Of a stretch of DNA of 64,000 bases, positions 27,591 through 41,500 are shown in pieces. This DNA comes from Hydractinia symbiolongicarpus (taxonomy: Eukaryota > Cnidaria > Hydrozoa > Anthoathecata > Hydractiniidae), in assembly GCF_029227915.1 (NCBI RefSeq), contig NC_079876.1:4404001-4468000 (forward strand), written 5' to 3'. The notes beneath the pieces were generated by a model that saw only the letters and a program-made list of their open reading frames with translations, had not been told where the DNA came from and did no database searches. Positions within the stretch are counted from its first letter, which is position 1. The number at the start of each line of letters is the position of its first letter. Made by a program: the position numbers and the translations under genes.

Positions 27591-30500
27591 ATATATGTAA
27601 GTACGAATATGTGACCCAACCGTTGTAACTCAAACGGACTGACACGGTTAGAAAGTCAATGAAATGTAGTTTTTGAAACTTTCGCTATTTCTTCAGCGTG
27701 CGATAACGGCTAGGATTGGTCACACGGTAAAGAATGATTTAAATATCTAAATTTTTAAATGAAGCCCTACCACAGCGCCCAGTGTAATCGCTCAATTCCG
27801 GCAATCATGTCAAATTAAGAAGAATGTTATTTCTTGGAGTCCAAATGTCTCACTTATAACATTTATAAGGTCACAGTCCAAAGTTAGTTCAATTAAGTCC
27901 CACAGTCAATCGTTTCACTTTTAAAAGTGATGCAACCTAGTAATAACAAATAAATATCGCTAAATACATGTTGGTACGAATATGTGACCCAACGATTGTA
28001 ACTCAAACAGACTGACACCGTTAGAAAGTCAATGAAATGTAGTTTTTGAAACTGTCGCTATTCTTCAGCGCGCGATAACGGCTAGGATTGGTGCCACGGT
28101 AAAGAATGACTTATTTATCTAAATTTTTAAATGAAGCGCTACCACAGCGCCCAGTGTAATCGCTGAGTTCCGTCAAGCACATCAAATTAGGAAGAATGTT
28201 ATTTCTTGGAGTCCAATTGTCTCATTTATCACATTTATCAGGTCACAGTCCAAAGTTCGTTCAATTAAGTACCACATTCAATCGTTTCACTGTTAAAAGC
28301 GATACAACCTAGTAATACCGGAAGGATATCACGAAATACATGTTGGTACGAATATGTGACTCAACCGTTGTAACACAAAGGGATTGATACTGTTACAAAT
28401 TCAATGAAATGTAGTTTTTAAACTTTCGCTATTTCTTCAGCGTGCGATAACGGCTAGGATTGGTCACACGGTAAAGAATGATTTAAATATCTAAATTTTT
28501 AAATGAAGCCCTACCACAGCGCCCAGTGTAATCGCTCAATTCCGGCAATCATGTCAAATTAAGAAGAATGTTATTTCTTGGAGTCCAAATGTCTCACTTA
28601 TAACATTTATAAGGTCACAGTCCAAAGTTAGTTCAATTAAGTCCCACAGTCAATCGTTTCACTTTTAAAAGTGATGCAACCTAGTAATAACAAATAAATA
28701 TCGCTAAATACATGTTGGTACGAATATGTGACCCAACCGTTGTAACTCAAACGGACTGACTTCGATAGAAAGTCCGTGAAAAGTAGTATTTGAAACGGTC
28801 TCTATTTCTTCAGCGCGCGCTAACGGCTAGGATTCGTCACACGGCTGAAACGTGATTTTTTTATCTTAATTTTCAAATGAAGCGCTACCACAGGAACCAG
28901 TGTAATCGCTGAGTTGCGGCAATCATGTCAATTTAGGAAGAATGTTATTTCTTGGAGTCCAATTGTCTTACTTTTTCATTTATAAGGTCACAGCCCAAAA
29001 TCAGTTCAATTAAGTCCCACAGTCAATCGTTTCACTGTTAAAAGCGATACAACCTAGTAATACCGGAAGGATATCACGAAATACATGTTGGTACGAATAT
29101 GTGACTCAACCGTTGTAACACAAAGGGATTGATACTGTTACAAATTCAATGAAATGTAGTTTTTGAAACTCTCTCTATTTCTTCGGCGCGGGATAACGGC
29201 TAGGATTGGTACCACAGTAAAAAATGACTTATTAATCTAAATTTTTAAATGAAGCGCTACCACAGCGCCCAGTGTAATCGCTGAGTTCCTGTAATCACGT
29301 CAAATTAAGAGGAATGTTATTTCTTGGAGTCCAATTGTCTCATTTATCAAATTTATCAGGTCACAGTCCAAAGTTAGTTCAATTAAGTCCCACAGTCAAT
29401 CGTTTCATTGTTAAAAGCTATGCAACCTAGTAATATCAGAAAAATATCGCTAAATATATGTAAGTACGAATATGTGACCCAACCGTTGTAACTCAAACGG
29501 ACTGACACGGTTAGAAAGTCAATGAAATGTAGTTTTTGAAACTTTCGCTATTTCTTCAGCGTGCGATAACGGCTAGGATTGGTCACACGGTAAAGAATGA
29601 TTTAAATATCTAAATTTTTAAATGAAGCCCTACCACAGCGCCCAGTGTAATCGCTCAATTCCGGCAATCATGTCAAATTAAGAAGAATGTTATTTCTTGG
29701 AGTCCAAATGTCTCACTTATAACATTTATAAGGTCACAGTCCAAAGTTAGTTCAATTAAGTCCCACAGTCAATCGTTTCACTTTTAAAAGTGATGCAACC
29801 TAGTAATAACAAATAAATATCGCTAAATACATGTTGGTACGAATATGTGACCCAACGATTGTAACTCAAACAGACTGACACCGTTAGAAAGTCAATGAAA
29901 TGTAGTTTTTGAAACTGTCGCTATTCTTCAGCGCGCGATAACGGCTAGGATTGGTGCCACGGTAAAGAATGACTTATTTATCTAAATTTTTAAATGAAGC
30001 GCTACCACAGCGCCCAGTGTAATCGCTGAGTTCCGTCAAGCACATCAAATTAGGAAGAATGTTATTTCTTGGAGTCCAATTGTCTCATTTATCACATTTA
30101 TCAGGTCACAGTCCAAAGTTCGTTCAATTAAGTACCACATTCAATCGTTTCACTTTTAAAAGCGATGCAACCTAGTAATAACAGATAAATATCGCTAAAT
30201 ACATGTTGGTACGAATATGTGACCCAACCGTTGTTACTCAAACGGACTGACATCGATAGAAAGTCCGTGAAAAGTAGTATTTGAAACTGTCTCTATTTCT
30301 TTAGCGCGCGCTAACGGCTAGGATTCGTCACACGGCTAAAACGTGACTTTTTTATCTTAATTTTCAAATGACGCGCTACCACAAGGACCTGTGTAATCGC
30401 TGAGTTCCGGCAAGCACATCAAATTAGGAAGAATGTTATTTCTTGGAGTCCAATTGTCTCATTTATCACATTTATCAGGTCACAGTCCAAAGTTAGTTCA

Positions 30501-32420
30501 ATTAAGTCCCACAGTCAATCGTTTCATTGTTAAAAGCTATGCAACCTAGTAATATCAGAAAAATATCGCTAAATATATGTAAGTACGAATATGTGACCCA
30601 ACCGTTGTAACTCAAACGGACTGACACGGTTAGAAAGTCAATGAAATGTAGTTTTTGAAACTTTCGCTATTTCTTCAGCGTGCGATAACGGCTAGGATTG
30701 GTCACACGGTAAAGAATGATTTAAATATCTAAATTTTTAAATGAAGCCCTACCACAGCGCCCAGTGTAATCGCTCAATTCCGGCAATCATGTCAAATTAA
30801 GAAGAATGTTATTTCTTGGAGTCCAAATGTCTCACTTATAACATTTATAAGGTCACAGTCCAAAGTTAGTTCAATTAAGTCCCACAGTCAATCGTTTCAC
30901 TTTTAAAAGTGATGCAACCTAGTAATAACAAATAAATATCGCTAAATACATGTTGGTACGAATATGTGACCCAACGATTGTAACTCAAACAGACTGACAC
31001 CGTTAGAAAGTCAATGAAATGTAGTTTTTGAAACTGTCGCTATTCTTCAGCGCGCGATAACGGCTAGGATTGGTGCCACGGTAAAGAATGACTTATTTAT
31101 CTAAATTTTTAAATGAAGCGCTACCACAGCGCCCAGTGTAATCGCTGAGTTCCGTCAAGCACATCAAATTAGGAAGAATGTTATTTCTTGGAGTCCAATT
31201 GTCTCATTTATCACATTTATCAGGTCACAGTCCAAAGTTCGTTCAATTAAGTACCACATTCAATCGTTTCACTTTTAAAAGCGATGCAACCTAGTAATAA
31301 CAGATAAATATCGCTAAATACATGTTGGTACGAATATGTGACCCAACCGTTGTTACTCAAACGGACTGACATCGATAGAAAGTCCGTGAAAAGTAGTATT
31401 TGAAACTGTCTCTATTTCTTTAGCGCGCGCTAACGGCTAGGATTCGTCACACGGCTAAAACGTGACTTTTTTATCTTAATTTTCAAATGACGCGCTACCA
31501 CAAGGACCTGTGTAATCGCTGAGTTCCGGCAAGCACATCAAATTAGGAAGAATGTTATTTCTTGGAGTCCAATTGTCTCATTTATCACATTTATCAGGTC
31601 ACAGTCCAAAGTTAGTTCAATTAAGTACCACATTCAATCGTTTCACTGTTAAAAGCGATGCAACATAGTAATAACAGTTAAATATCGCTAAATACATGTT
31701 GGTACGAATATGTGACCCAACCGTTGTAACTCAAACGGACTGACATCGATAGAAAGTCCGTGAAAAGTAGTATTTGAAACTGTCTCTATTTCTTCAGCGC
31801 GCGCTAACGGCTAGGATTCGTCACACGGCTAAAACGTGATTTTTTTATCTTAATTTTCAAATGAAGCGCTACCACAGGAACCAGTGTAATCGCTGAGTTG
31901 CGGCAATCATGTCAATTTAGGAAGAATGTTATTTCTTGGAGTCCAATTGTCTTACTTTTTCATTTATAAGGTCACAGCCCAAAATCAGTTCAATTAAGTC
32001 CCACAGTCAATCGTTTCACTGTTAAAAGCGATACAACCTAGTAATACCGGAAGGATATCACGAAATACATGTTGGTACGAATATGTGACTCAACCGTTGT
32101 AACACAAAGGGATTGATACTGTTACAAATTCAATGAAATGTAGTTTTTGAAACTCTCTCTATTTCTTCGGCGCGGGATAACGGCTAGGATTGGTACCACA
32201 GTAAAAAATGACTTATTAATCTAAATTTTTAAATGAAGCGCTACCACAGCGCCCAGTGTAATCGCTGAGTTCCTGTAATCACGTCAAATTAAGAGGAATG
32301 TTATTTCTTGGAGTCCAATTGTCTCATTTATCAAATTTATCAGGTCACAGTCCAAAGTTAGTTCAATTAAGTCCCACAGTCAATCGTTTCATTGTTAAAA
32401 GCTATGCAACCTAGTAATAT
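27590..32420 (+). repeat. Expanded zone of mosaic 2-, 3- and 5-monomer steps
   Basis: The marker cagcgtgcgataacgg begins at 27694, 28438, 29557, 30676 and 32541, giving steps of 744, 1119, 1119 and 1865 bases (2, 3, 3 and 5 monomers). The matching zone in the first superblock has one such monomer (12403), so about 13 monomers were added here. Different rounds combine different partners, which shows repeated unequal exchange and not one clean amplification. Confidence 0.87.
29385..31622 (+). repeat. Two tandem copies of a 3-monomer unit, 1119 bp each
   Basis: The run from gtcccacagtcaatcgtttc near 29385 recurs at 30504. The rare variant cacaaggacctgtg occurs at about 30383 and 31502, again 1119 apart. 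No differences were noticed in the stretches compared. After 31622 the second copy runs on into the gtaccacattcaatcg type. Confidence 0.87.
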
Positions 32421-35200
32421 CAGAAAAATATCGCTAAATATATGTAAGTACGAATATGTGACCCAACCGTTGTAACTCAAACGGACTGACACGGTTAGAA
32501 AGTCAATGAAATGTAGTTTTTGAAACTTTCGCAATTTCTTCAGCGTGCGATAACGGCTAGGATTGGTCACACGGTAAAGAATGATTTAAATATCTAAATT
32601 TTTAAATGAAGCCCTACCACAGCGCCCAGCGTAATCTCTCAATTCCGGCAATCATGTCAAATTAAGATGAATGTTTTTTCTTGGAGTTCAATTGTCTCAT
32701 TTATCACATTTATTAGGTCACAGTCCAAATTTAGTTCTATTAAGTCCCACATTCAATCGTTTCACTGTTAAAAGCGGTGCAACCTAGTATTAACAGATAA
32801 ATATCGCTAAATACATGTTGGTACGAATATGTTAACCAACCGTTGTAACTCAAATGGACTGACATCGATAGAAAGTCAGTGAAATGTAGTATTTGAAACT
32901 GTCGCTATTTCTTCAGCGCGCGATAACGGATAGGATTGGTCCCACAGTAAAGAATGACTTATTTATCTAAATTTTTAAATAAAGCGCTACCACAGCGCCT
33001 GGTGTAATCGCTGAGTTGCGGCAATCATGTCAAATTAAGAAGAATGTTATTTCTTGGAGTCCAAATGTCTCACTTATAACATTTATAAGGTCACAGTCCA
33101 AAATCAGTTCAATTTAGTCCCACAGTCAGTCGTTTCACTGTTAAAGGCGATGCAACCTATTAATATGAGAAAATTCTCGCTAATTACATGTTGGTACGAA
33201 TATGTGACCCAACTGTTGTAACTCACACGGACTGTAACCATTAGAAAGTCAATGAAATGTAGTTTTGGAAACTGTCGCTATTTCTTCAGCGCGCGATAAC
33301 GGATAGGATTGGTCCCACAGTAAAAAATGACTTATTTATCTAAATTTTTAAATGAAGCGCTACCACAACGCCCAGTGTAATCGCTGAGTTCCGGCAATCA
33401 CGTCAAATTAAAAAGAATGTTTTTTCTTGGAGTCGAATTGTGTCATTTATCACAATTATCAGGTCACAGTCCAAAGTTAGTTCAATTAAGTCCCACAGTC
33501 AATCGTTTCACTTTTAAAAGTGATGCAACCTAGTAATAACAGATAAATATCGCTAAATACATGTTGGTACGAATATGTGACCCAACGATTGTAACTCAAA
33601 CAGACTGACACCGTTAGAAAGTCAATCAAATGTAGTTTTTGAAACTGTCGCTATTCTTCAGCGCGCGATAACGGCTAGGATTGGTGCCACGGTAAAGAAT
33701 GACTTATTTATCTAAATTTTTAAATGAAGCGCTACCACAGCGCCACTGTAATCGCTGAGTTCCGTCAAGCACATCAAATTAGGAAGAATGTTATTTCTTG
33801 GAGTCCAATTGTCTCATTTATCACATTTATCAGGTCACAGTCCAAAGTTCGTTCAATTAAGTACCACATTCAATCGTTTCACTTTTAAAAGCGATGCAAC
33901 CTAGTAATAACAGATAAATATCGCTAAATACATGTTGGTACGAATATGTGACCCAACCGTTGTTACTCAAACGGACTGACATCGATAGAAAGTCCGTGAA
34001 AAGTAGTATTTGAAACTGTCTCTATTTCTTTAGCGCGCGCTAACGGCTAGGATTCGTCACACGGCTAAAACGTGACTTTTTTATCTTAATTTTCAAATGA
34101 CGCGCTACCACAGGGACCTGTGTAATCGCTGAGTTCCGGCAAGCACATCAAATTAGGAAGAATGTTATTTCTTGGAGTCCAATTGGCTCATTTATCACAT
34201 TTATCAGGTCACAGTCCAAAGTTAGTTCAATTAAGTACCACATTCAATCGTTTCACTTTTAAAAGCGATGCAACCTAGTAATAACAGATAAATATCGCTA
34301 AATACATGTTGGTACGAATATGTGACCCAACCGTTGTTACTCAAACGGACTGACATCGATAGAAAGTCCGTGAAAAGTAGTATTTGAAACTGTCTCTATT
34401 TCTTTAGCGCGCGCTAACGGCTAGGATTCGTCACACGGCTAAAACGTGACTTTTTTATCTTAATTTTCAAATGACGCGCTACCACAGGGACCTGTGTAAT
34501 CGCTGAGTTCCGGCAAGCACATCAAATTAGGAAGAATGTTATTTCTTGGAGTCCAATTGGCTCATTTATCACATTTATCAGGTCACAGTCCAAAGTTAGT
34601 TCAATTAAGTACCACATTCAATCGTTTCACTGTTAAAAGCGATGCAACATAGTAATAACAGTTAAATATCGCTAAATACATGTTGGTACGAATATGTGAC
34701 ACAACCGTTGTAACTCAAACGGACTGACATCGATAGAAAGTCCGTGAAAAGTAGTATTTGAAACTGTCTCTATTTGTTCAGCGCGCGCTAACGGCTAGGA
34801 TTCGTCACACGGCTAAAACGTGATTTTTTTATCTTACTTTTCAAATGAAGCGCTACCACAGGGACCAGTGTAATCGCTGAGTTGCGGCAATCATGTCAAA
34901 TTAGGAAGAATGTTATTTCTTGGAGTCCAATTGTCTTACTTTTTCATTTATAAGGTCACAGCCCAAAATCAGTTCAATTAAGTCCCACAGTCAATCGTTT
35001 CACTGTTAAAAGCGATACAACCTAGTAATACCGGAAGAATATCACGAAATACATGTTGGTACGAATATGTGACTCAACCGTTGTAACACAAATGGATTGA
35101 TACTGTTACAAATTCAATGAAATGTAGTTTTTGAAACTGTCTCTATTTCTTTGGCGCGGGATAACGGTTAGGATTGGTCCCACAGTAAAAAATGACTTAT
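32421..35200 (+). repeat. Second copy of the mixed monomers
   Basis: This follows 12265-14300 in order: gcggtgcaacctagtattaac at 32774 (offset 20138) and ttggcgcgggataac at 35151 (offset 20885). The offset grows by 747 bases, so two extra monomers were gained here. One is visible as a single-monomer tandem duplication with the shared private variant aattggctcatttatc at 34181 and 34555. Confidence 0.87.
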
Positions 35201-38200
35201 TTATTTAAATTTTTAAATGAAGCGCTACCACAGCGCCCAGTGTAATCGCTGAGTTCCGGTAATCATGTCAAATTAAGAAGAATGTTATTTCTTGTAGTCC
35301 AATTGTCTCACTTATAACATTTATAAAGTCACAGTCCAAAATCAGTTCAATTAAGTCCTACAGTCAATCCTTTCACTGTTAAAAGCGATGCAACCTAGTA
35401 ATATGAGAAAAATATCGCTAAATACATGTTGGTACGAATATGTGACCCAACCGTTGTAACTCAAGCGGACTGACATCGATAAAAAGTCAGTGAAATATAG
35501 TATTTGAAACTGTCTCTATTTCTTTAGCACGCGCTAACGGCTAGGATTGGTCCCACAGTTAAAAAATGACTTTTTTATCTTAATTTTTAAATGAAGCGCT
35601 ACCACAGCGCCCGGTGTAATCGCTGAGTTGCGGCAATCATGTCAAATTAAGAAGAATGTTATTCCTTTCAGTCCAATTGTCTCACTTTCACATTTATAAG
35701 GTCACAGCCCAAAATCAGTTCAGTTAAGTCCCACAGTCAATTGTTTTACTGTTAAAAGCGATGCAACCTAGTAATACCGGAAAGATATCACTAAATACAT
35801 GTTGGTAAGAATATGTGACTCAACCGTTGTAGCTCAAACGGATTGATACTGTTAGAAAGTCAATGAAATGTACTTTTTGAAACTGTCTCTATTTCTTCAT
35901 GGCGGGATAAAGGCTGGGATTGGTCTTACAGCAAGAAATGACATATTTATCTTAATTTTTAAATGAAGCGCTACCACAGCGCCCGGTGTAATCGCTGAGT
36001 TGCGACAATCATGTCAAATTAAGAAGAATGTTATTTCTTTGAGTCCAATTGTCCCACTTTCACATTTATAAGGTCACAGCCCAAAATCAGTTCAATTAAG
36101 TCCCACAGTCAATTGTTTTACTGCTAAAAGCGATGCAACCTAGTAATACCGGAAAGATATCACTAAATACATGTTGATAAGAATATGTGACTCAACCGTT
36201 GTAGCTCAAACGGATTGATACTGTTAGAAAGTCAATGAAATGTACTTTTTGAAACTGTGTCTATTTCTTCAGCGCGGGATAACGGCTAGGATTGGTCTTA
36301 CAGTAAGAAATGACATATTTACCTAAATTTTTAAATGAAGCGCTACCACAGCGGCCAGTGTAATCGCTGAGTTCCGGCAATCATGTCAAGTTAAGAAGAA
36401 TGTTATTTCTTGTAGTCCAATTGTCTCACTTATAACATTTATAAAGTCACAGTCCAAAATCAGTTTAATTAAGTCCCACAGTCAATCCTTTCACTGTTAA
36501 AAGCGATGCAACCTAGTAATATGAGAAAAATATCGCTAAATACATGTTGGTACGAGTATGTGACGCAACCGTTGTAACTGAGGCGGATTGATACCGTTGG
36601 AAAGTCAATGAAATGTAGTTTTTGAAACTGTCGCTATTTCTTCAGCGCGCGATAACGGCTAGGATTGGTCCCACAGTAAAAATGACTTAATTAACTAAAT
36701 TTTTAAATGAAGTGCTACCCCAGCGCCCAGTGTAATCGCTGAGTTCCGGCAATCACGTCAAATTAAGAAGAATGTTATTTCTTGGAGTACAATTGTCTCA
36801 TTTATAACATTTACAAGGTCACAGTCAAAAATCAGTTCAATTTAATCCCACAGTCAATCGTTTCACTGTTAAAAGCGATGCAACCTAGTAATGTGAGAAA
36901 AATATCGCTAAATACATGTTGGTACGAATATGTGACCCAACCGTTGTAACTCAAGCGGACTGACATCGATAAAAAGTCAGTGAAATATAGTATTTGAAAC
37001 TGTCTCTATTTCTTTAGCACGCGCTAACAGCTAGGATTGGTCCCACAGTTAAAAAATGACTTTTTTATCTTAATTTTTAAATGAAGCGCTACCACAGCGC
37101 CCGGTGTAATCGCTGAGTTGCGGCAATCATGTCAAATTAAGAAGAATGTTATTTCTTTGAGTCCAATTGTCTCACTTTCACATTTATAAGGTCACAGCCC
37201 AAAATCAGTTCAATTAAGTCCCACAGTCAATTGTTTTACTGTTAAAAGCGATGCAACGTAGTAATACCGGAAAGATATCACTAAATACACGTTGGTAAGA
37301 ATATGTGACTCAACCGCTGTAGCTCAAACGGATTGATACTGTTAGAAAGTCAATGAAATGTACTTTTTGAAACTGTGTCTATTTCTTCAGCGCGGGATAA
37401 CGGCTAGGATTGGTCTTACAGTAAGAAATGACATATTTATCTAAATTTTTAATTGAAGCGCTATCACAGCGGCCAGTGTTATCGCTGAGTTCCGGCAATC
37501 ATGTCAAATTAAGAAGAATGTTATTTCTTGTAGTCCAATTGTCTCACTTTTAACATTTTTAAAGTCACACTCAAAAATCAGTTCAATTAAGTCCCACAGT
37601 CAATCGTTTCACTGTTAAAAGCGATGCAACCTAGTAATATCAGAAAAATATCGCTAAATACATGTTGGTACGAATATGTGACTCAACTGTTGTAACTCAA
37701 ACGGATTTATACTGTTAGAAAGTCAATAAATTGTAGTTTTTTGAAACTGTCGCTATTTCTTCAGCGCGCGATAACGGTTAGGATTGGTCCCACAGTAAAG
37801 AATGACTTATTTATCTAAACTCTTAAATGAAGCGCTACCACAGCGCCCAGTGTAATCGCTGAGTTCCGGCAATCATGTCAAATAAAGAAGAATGTTATTT
37901 CTTGGAGTCCAATTTTGTCAATTATCACATTTATCAGGTCACAGTCGAAAGTTAGTTCAATTAAGTCACACAGTCAATCGTTTCACTGTTAAAAGCGATG
38001 CAACCTAGAAATATTAGAAAAATATCGCTAAATACATGTTGGTACGAATATGTGACCCAACCGTTGTAACTCACACGGACTGTAACCGTTAGAAAGTCAA
38101 TGAAATGTACTTTTTGAAACTGTCGCTATTTCTTTAGAGCCGGATAACGGCTAGGATTGGTCCAACAGTAAAAAATGACTTATTTATCTAAATTCTTAAA

Positions 38201-41200
38201 TGAAGCGCTACCACAGCGCCCAGTGTAATCGCTGAGTTCCGGCAATCATGTCAAATTAAAAGGAATGTTATTTCTTGGAGTCCAATTGTCTCACTTATAA
38301 GATTTATAAGGTCACAGTCAAAAAACAGTTCAATTTAATCCCACAGTCAATCATTTCACTGTTAAAAGCGATGCAACCTATTAATATGAGAAAATGATCG
38401 CTAAATACATGTTGGTACGAATATATGACTCATCCGTTGTAACTCAAACGGATTGATGCTGTTAGAAAGTCAATTAAATGTAGTTTTTGAAACTGTCTCT
38501 ATTTCTTCAGCTCGGGATAACGGCTAGGATTGGTCCCACAGTAAAAAATGACTTATTTATCTAAATTTTGAAATAAAGCGCTACCACAGCGACCAGTGTA
38601 ATCGCTGAGTTCCCGCAATCATGTCAAATTAAGAAGAATGTCATTTCTTGTAGTCCAATTGTCTCACTTATAACATTTATAAAGTCACAGTCCAAAATCA
38701 GTTCAATTAAGTCCCACAGTCAATCGTTTCACTGTTAAAACGATGCAACCTAGTAATATCAGAAAAATATCGCTAAATACATGTTGGTACGGATATGTGA
38801 CCCAACCGTTGTAACTCACACGGACTGTAACCGTTAGAGAGTCAATGAAATGTAGTTTTTGAAACTGTCGCTATTTCTTCAGCGCGCGATAACAGATACG
38901 ATTGGTCTTACAGTAAGGAATGACATATTTACCTAAATTTTTAAATGAAGCGCTACCACAGCGGCCAGTGTAATCGCTGAGTTCCGGCAATCATGTCAAA
39001 TTAAGAAGAATGTTATTTCTTGTAGTCCAATTGTCTCATTTATAACATTTATAAAGTCACAGTCCAAAATCAGTTCAATTTAGTCCCACAGTCAATCCTT
39101 TCACTGTTAAAAGCGATGCAACCTAGTAATATGAGAAAAATATCGCTAAATACATGTTGGTACGAGTATGTGACGCAACCGTTGTAACTGAAGCGGATTG
39201 ATACCGTTAGAAAGTCAATGAAATGTAGTTTTTGAAACTGTCGCTATTTCTTCAGCGCGCGATAACGGCTAGGATTGGTCCCACAGTAAAATTGACTTAA
39301 TTAACTAAATTTTTAAATGAAGTGCTACCCCAGCGCCCAGTGTAATCGCTGAGTTCCGGCAATCACGTCAAATTAAGAAGAATGTTATTTCTTGGAGTAC
39401 AATTGTCTCATTTATAACATTTATAAGGTCACAGTCAAAAATCAGTTCAATTTAATCCCACAGTCAATCGTTTCACTGTTAAAAGCGATGCAACCTAGTA
39501 ATGTGAGAAAAATATCGCTAAATACATGTTGGTACGAATATGTGACCCAACCGTTGTAACTCAAGCGGACTGACATCGATAAAAAGTCAGTGAAATATAG
39601 TATTTTAAACTGTCTCTATTTCTTTAGCACGCGCTAACAGCTAGGATTGGTCCCACAGTTAAAAAATGACTTTTTTATCTTAATTTTTAAATGAAGCGCT
39701 ACCACAGCGCCCGGTGTACTCGCTGAGTTGCGGCAATCATGTCAAATTAAGAAGAATGTTATTTCTTTGAGTCCAATTGTCTCACTTTCACATTTATAAG
39801 GTCACAGCCCAAAATCAGTTCAATTAAGTCCCACAGTCAATTGTTTTACTGTTAAAAGCGATGCAACATAGTAATACCGGAAAGATATCACTAAATACAT
39901 GTTGGTAAGAATATGTGACTCAACCGCTGTAGCTCAAACGGATTGATACTGTTAGAAAGTCAATGAAATGTACTTTTTGAAACTGTGTCTATTTCTTCAG
40001 CGCGGGATAACGGCTAGGATTGGTCTTACAGTAAGAAATGACATATTTATCTAAATTTTTAAATGAAGCGCTACCACAGCGGCCAGTGTAATCGCTGAGT
40101 TCCGGCAATCATGTCAAATTAAGAAGAATGTTATTTCTTGTAGTCCGATTGTCTCACTTTTAACATTTATAAAGTCACACTCAAAAATCAGTTCAATTAA
40201 GTCCCACAGTCAATCGTTTCACTGTTAAAAGCGATGCAACCTAGTAATATCAGAAAAATATCGCTAAATACATGTTGGTACGAATATGTGACTCAACTGT
40301 TGTAACTCAAACGGATTTATACTGTTAGAAAGTCAATGAATTGTAGTTTTTTGAAACTGTCGCTATTTCTTCAGCGCGCGATAACGGTTAGGATTGGTCC
40401 CACAGTAAAGAATGACTTATTTATCTAAACTCTTAAATGAAGCGCTACCACAGCGCCCAGTGTAATCGCTGAGTTCCGGCAATCATGTCAAATAAAGAAG
40501 AATGTTATTTCTTGGAGTCCAATTTTGTCAATTATCACATTTATCAGGTCACAGTCCAAAGTTAGTTCAATTAAGTCACACAGTCAATCGTTTCACTGTT
40601 AAAAGCGATGCAACCTAGTAATATTAGAAAAATATCGCTAAATACATGTTGGTACGAATATGTGACCCAACCGTTGTAACTCACACGGACCGTAACCGTT
40701 AGAAAGTCAATGAAATGTACTTTTTGAAACTGTCGCTATTTCTTTAGAGCCGGATAACAATAGGGTTTGGTCCCACAGTAAAAAATGACTTATTTATCTA
40801 AATTCTTAAATGAAGCGCTACCACAGCGCCCAGTGTAATCGCTGAGTTCCGGCAATCATGTCAAATTAAAAGGAATGTTATTTCTTGGAGTCCAATTGTC
40901 TCACTTATAAGATTTATAAGGTCACAGTTAAAAATCAGTTCAATTTAATCCCACAGTCAATCATTTCACTGTTAAAAGCGATGCAACCTATTAATATGAG
41001 AAAAATTATCGCTAAATACATGTTGGTACGAATATATGACTCATCCGTTGTAACTCAAACGGATTGATGCTGTTAGAAAGTCAATTAAATGTAGTTTTTG
41101 AAACTGTCTCTATTTCTTCAGCTCGGGATAACGGCTAGGATTGGTCCCACAGTAAAAAATGACTTATTTATCTAAATTTTGAAATAAAGCGCTACCACAG

Positions 41201-41500
41201 CGACCAGTGTAATCGCTGAGTTCCCGCAATCATGTCAAATTAAGAAGAATGTTATTTCTTGTAGTCCAATTGTCTCACTTATAACATTTATAAAGTCACA
41301 GTCCAAAATCAGTTCAATTAAGTCCCACAGTCAATCGTTTCACTGTTAAAACGATGCAACCTAGTAAAATCAGAAAAATATCGCTAAATACATGTTGGTA
41401 CGGATATGTGACCCAACCGTTGTAACTCACACGGACTGTAACCGTTAGAGAGTCAATGAAATGTAGTTTTTGAAATTGTCGCTATTTCTTCAGCGCGCGA
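35200..41500 (+). repeat. Second copy of the variable HOR family, shorter
   Basis: The gcacgcgctaac marker begins at 35527, 37017 and 39627, steps of 1490 and 2610 bases (4 and 7 monomers). The sequence is colinear with 14700-18400: 16133 pairs with 37017 (offset 20884) and 18370 with 39627 (offset 21257). The first superblock has three more rounds before its closing block, so this copy is about ten monomers shorter. Confidence 0.87.

Noticed and set aside
32367-32570. Open frame of 67 codons on the minus strand within satellite
   Set aside because: It lies wholly inside one monomer stretch. Sister monomers break it with stops and indels, and it has no recognisable domain.
40885-41067. Open frame of 60 codons on the plus strand
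   Set aside because: Satellite sequence in an accidental frame; nearly identical monomers (for example near 38270) do not keep it open.
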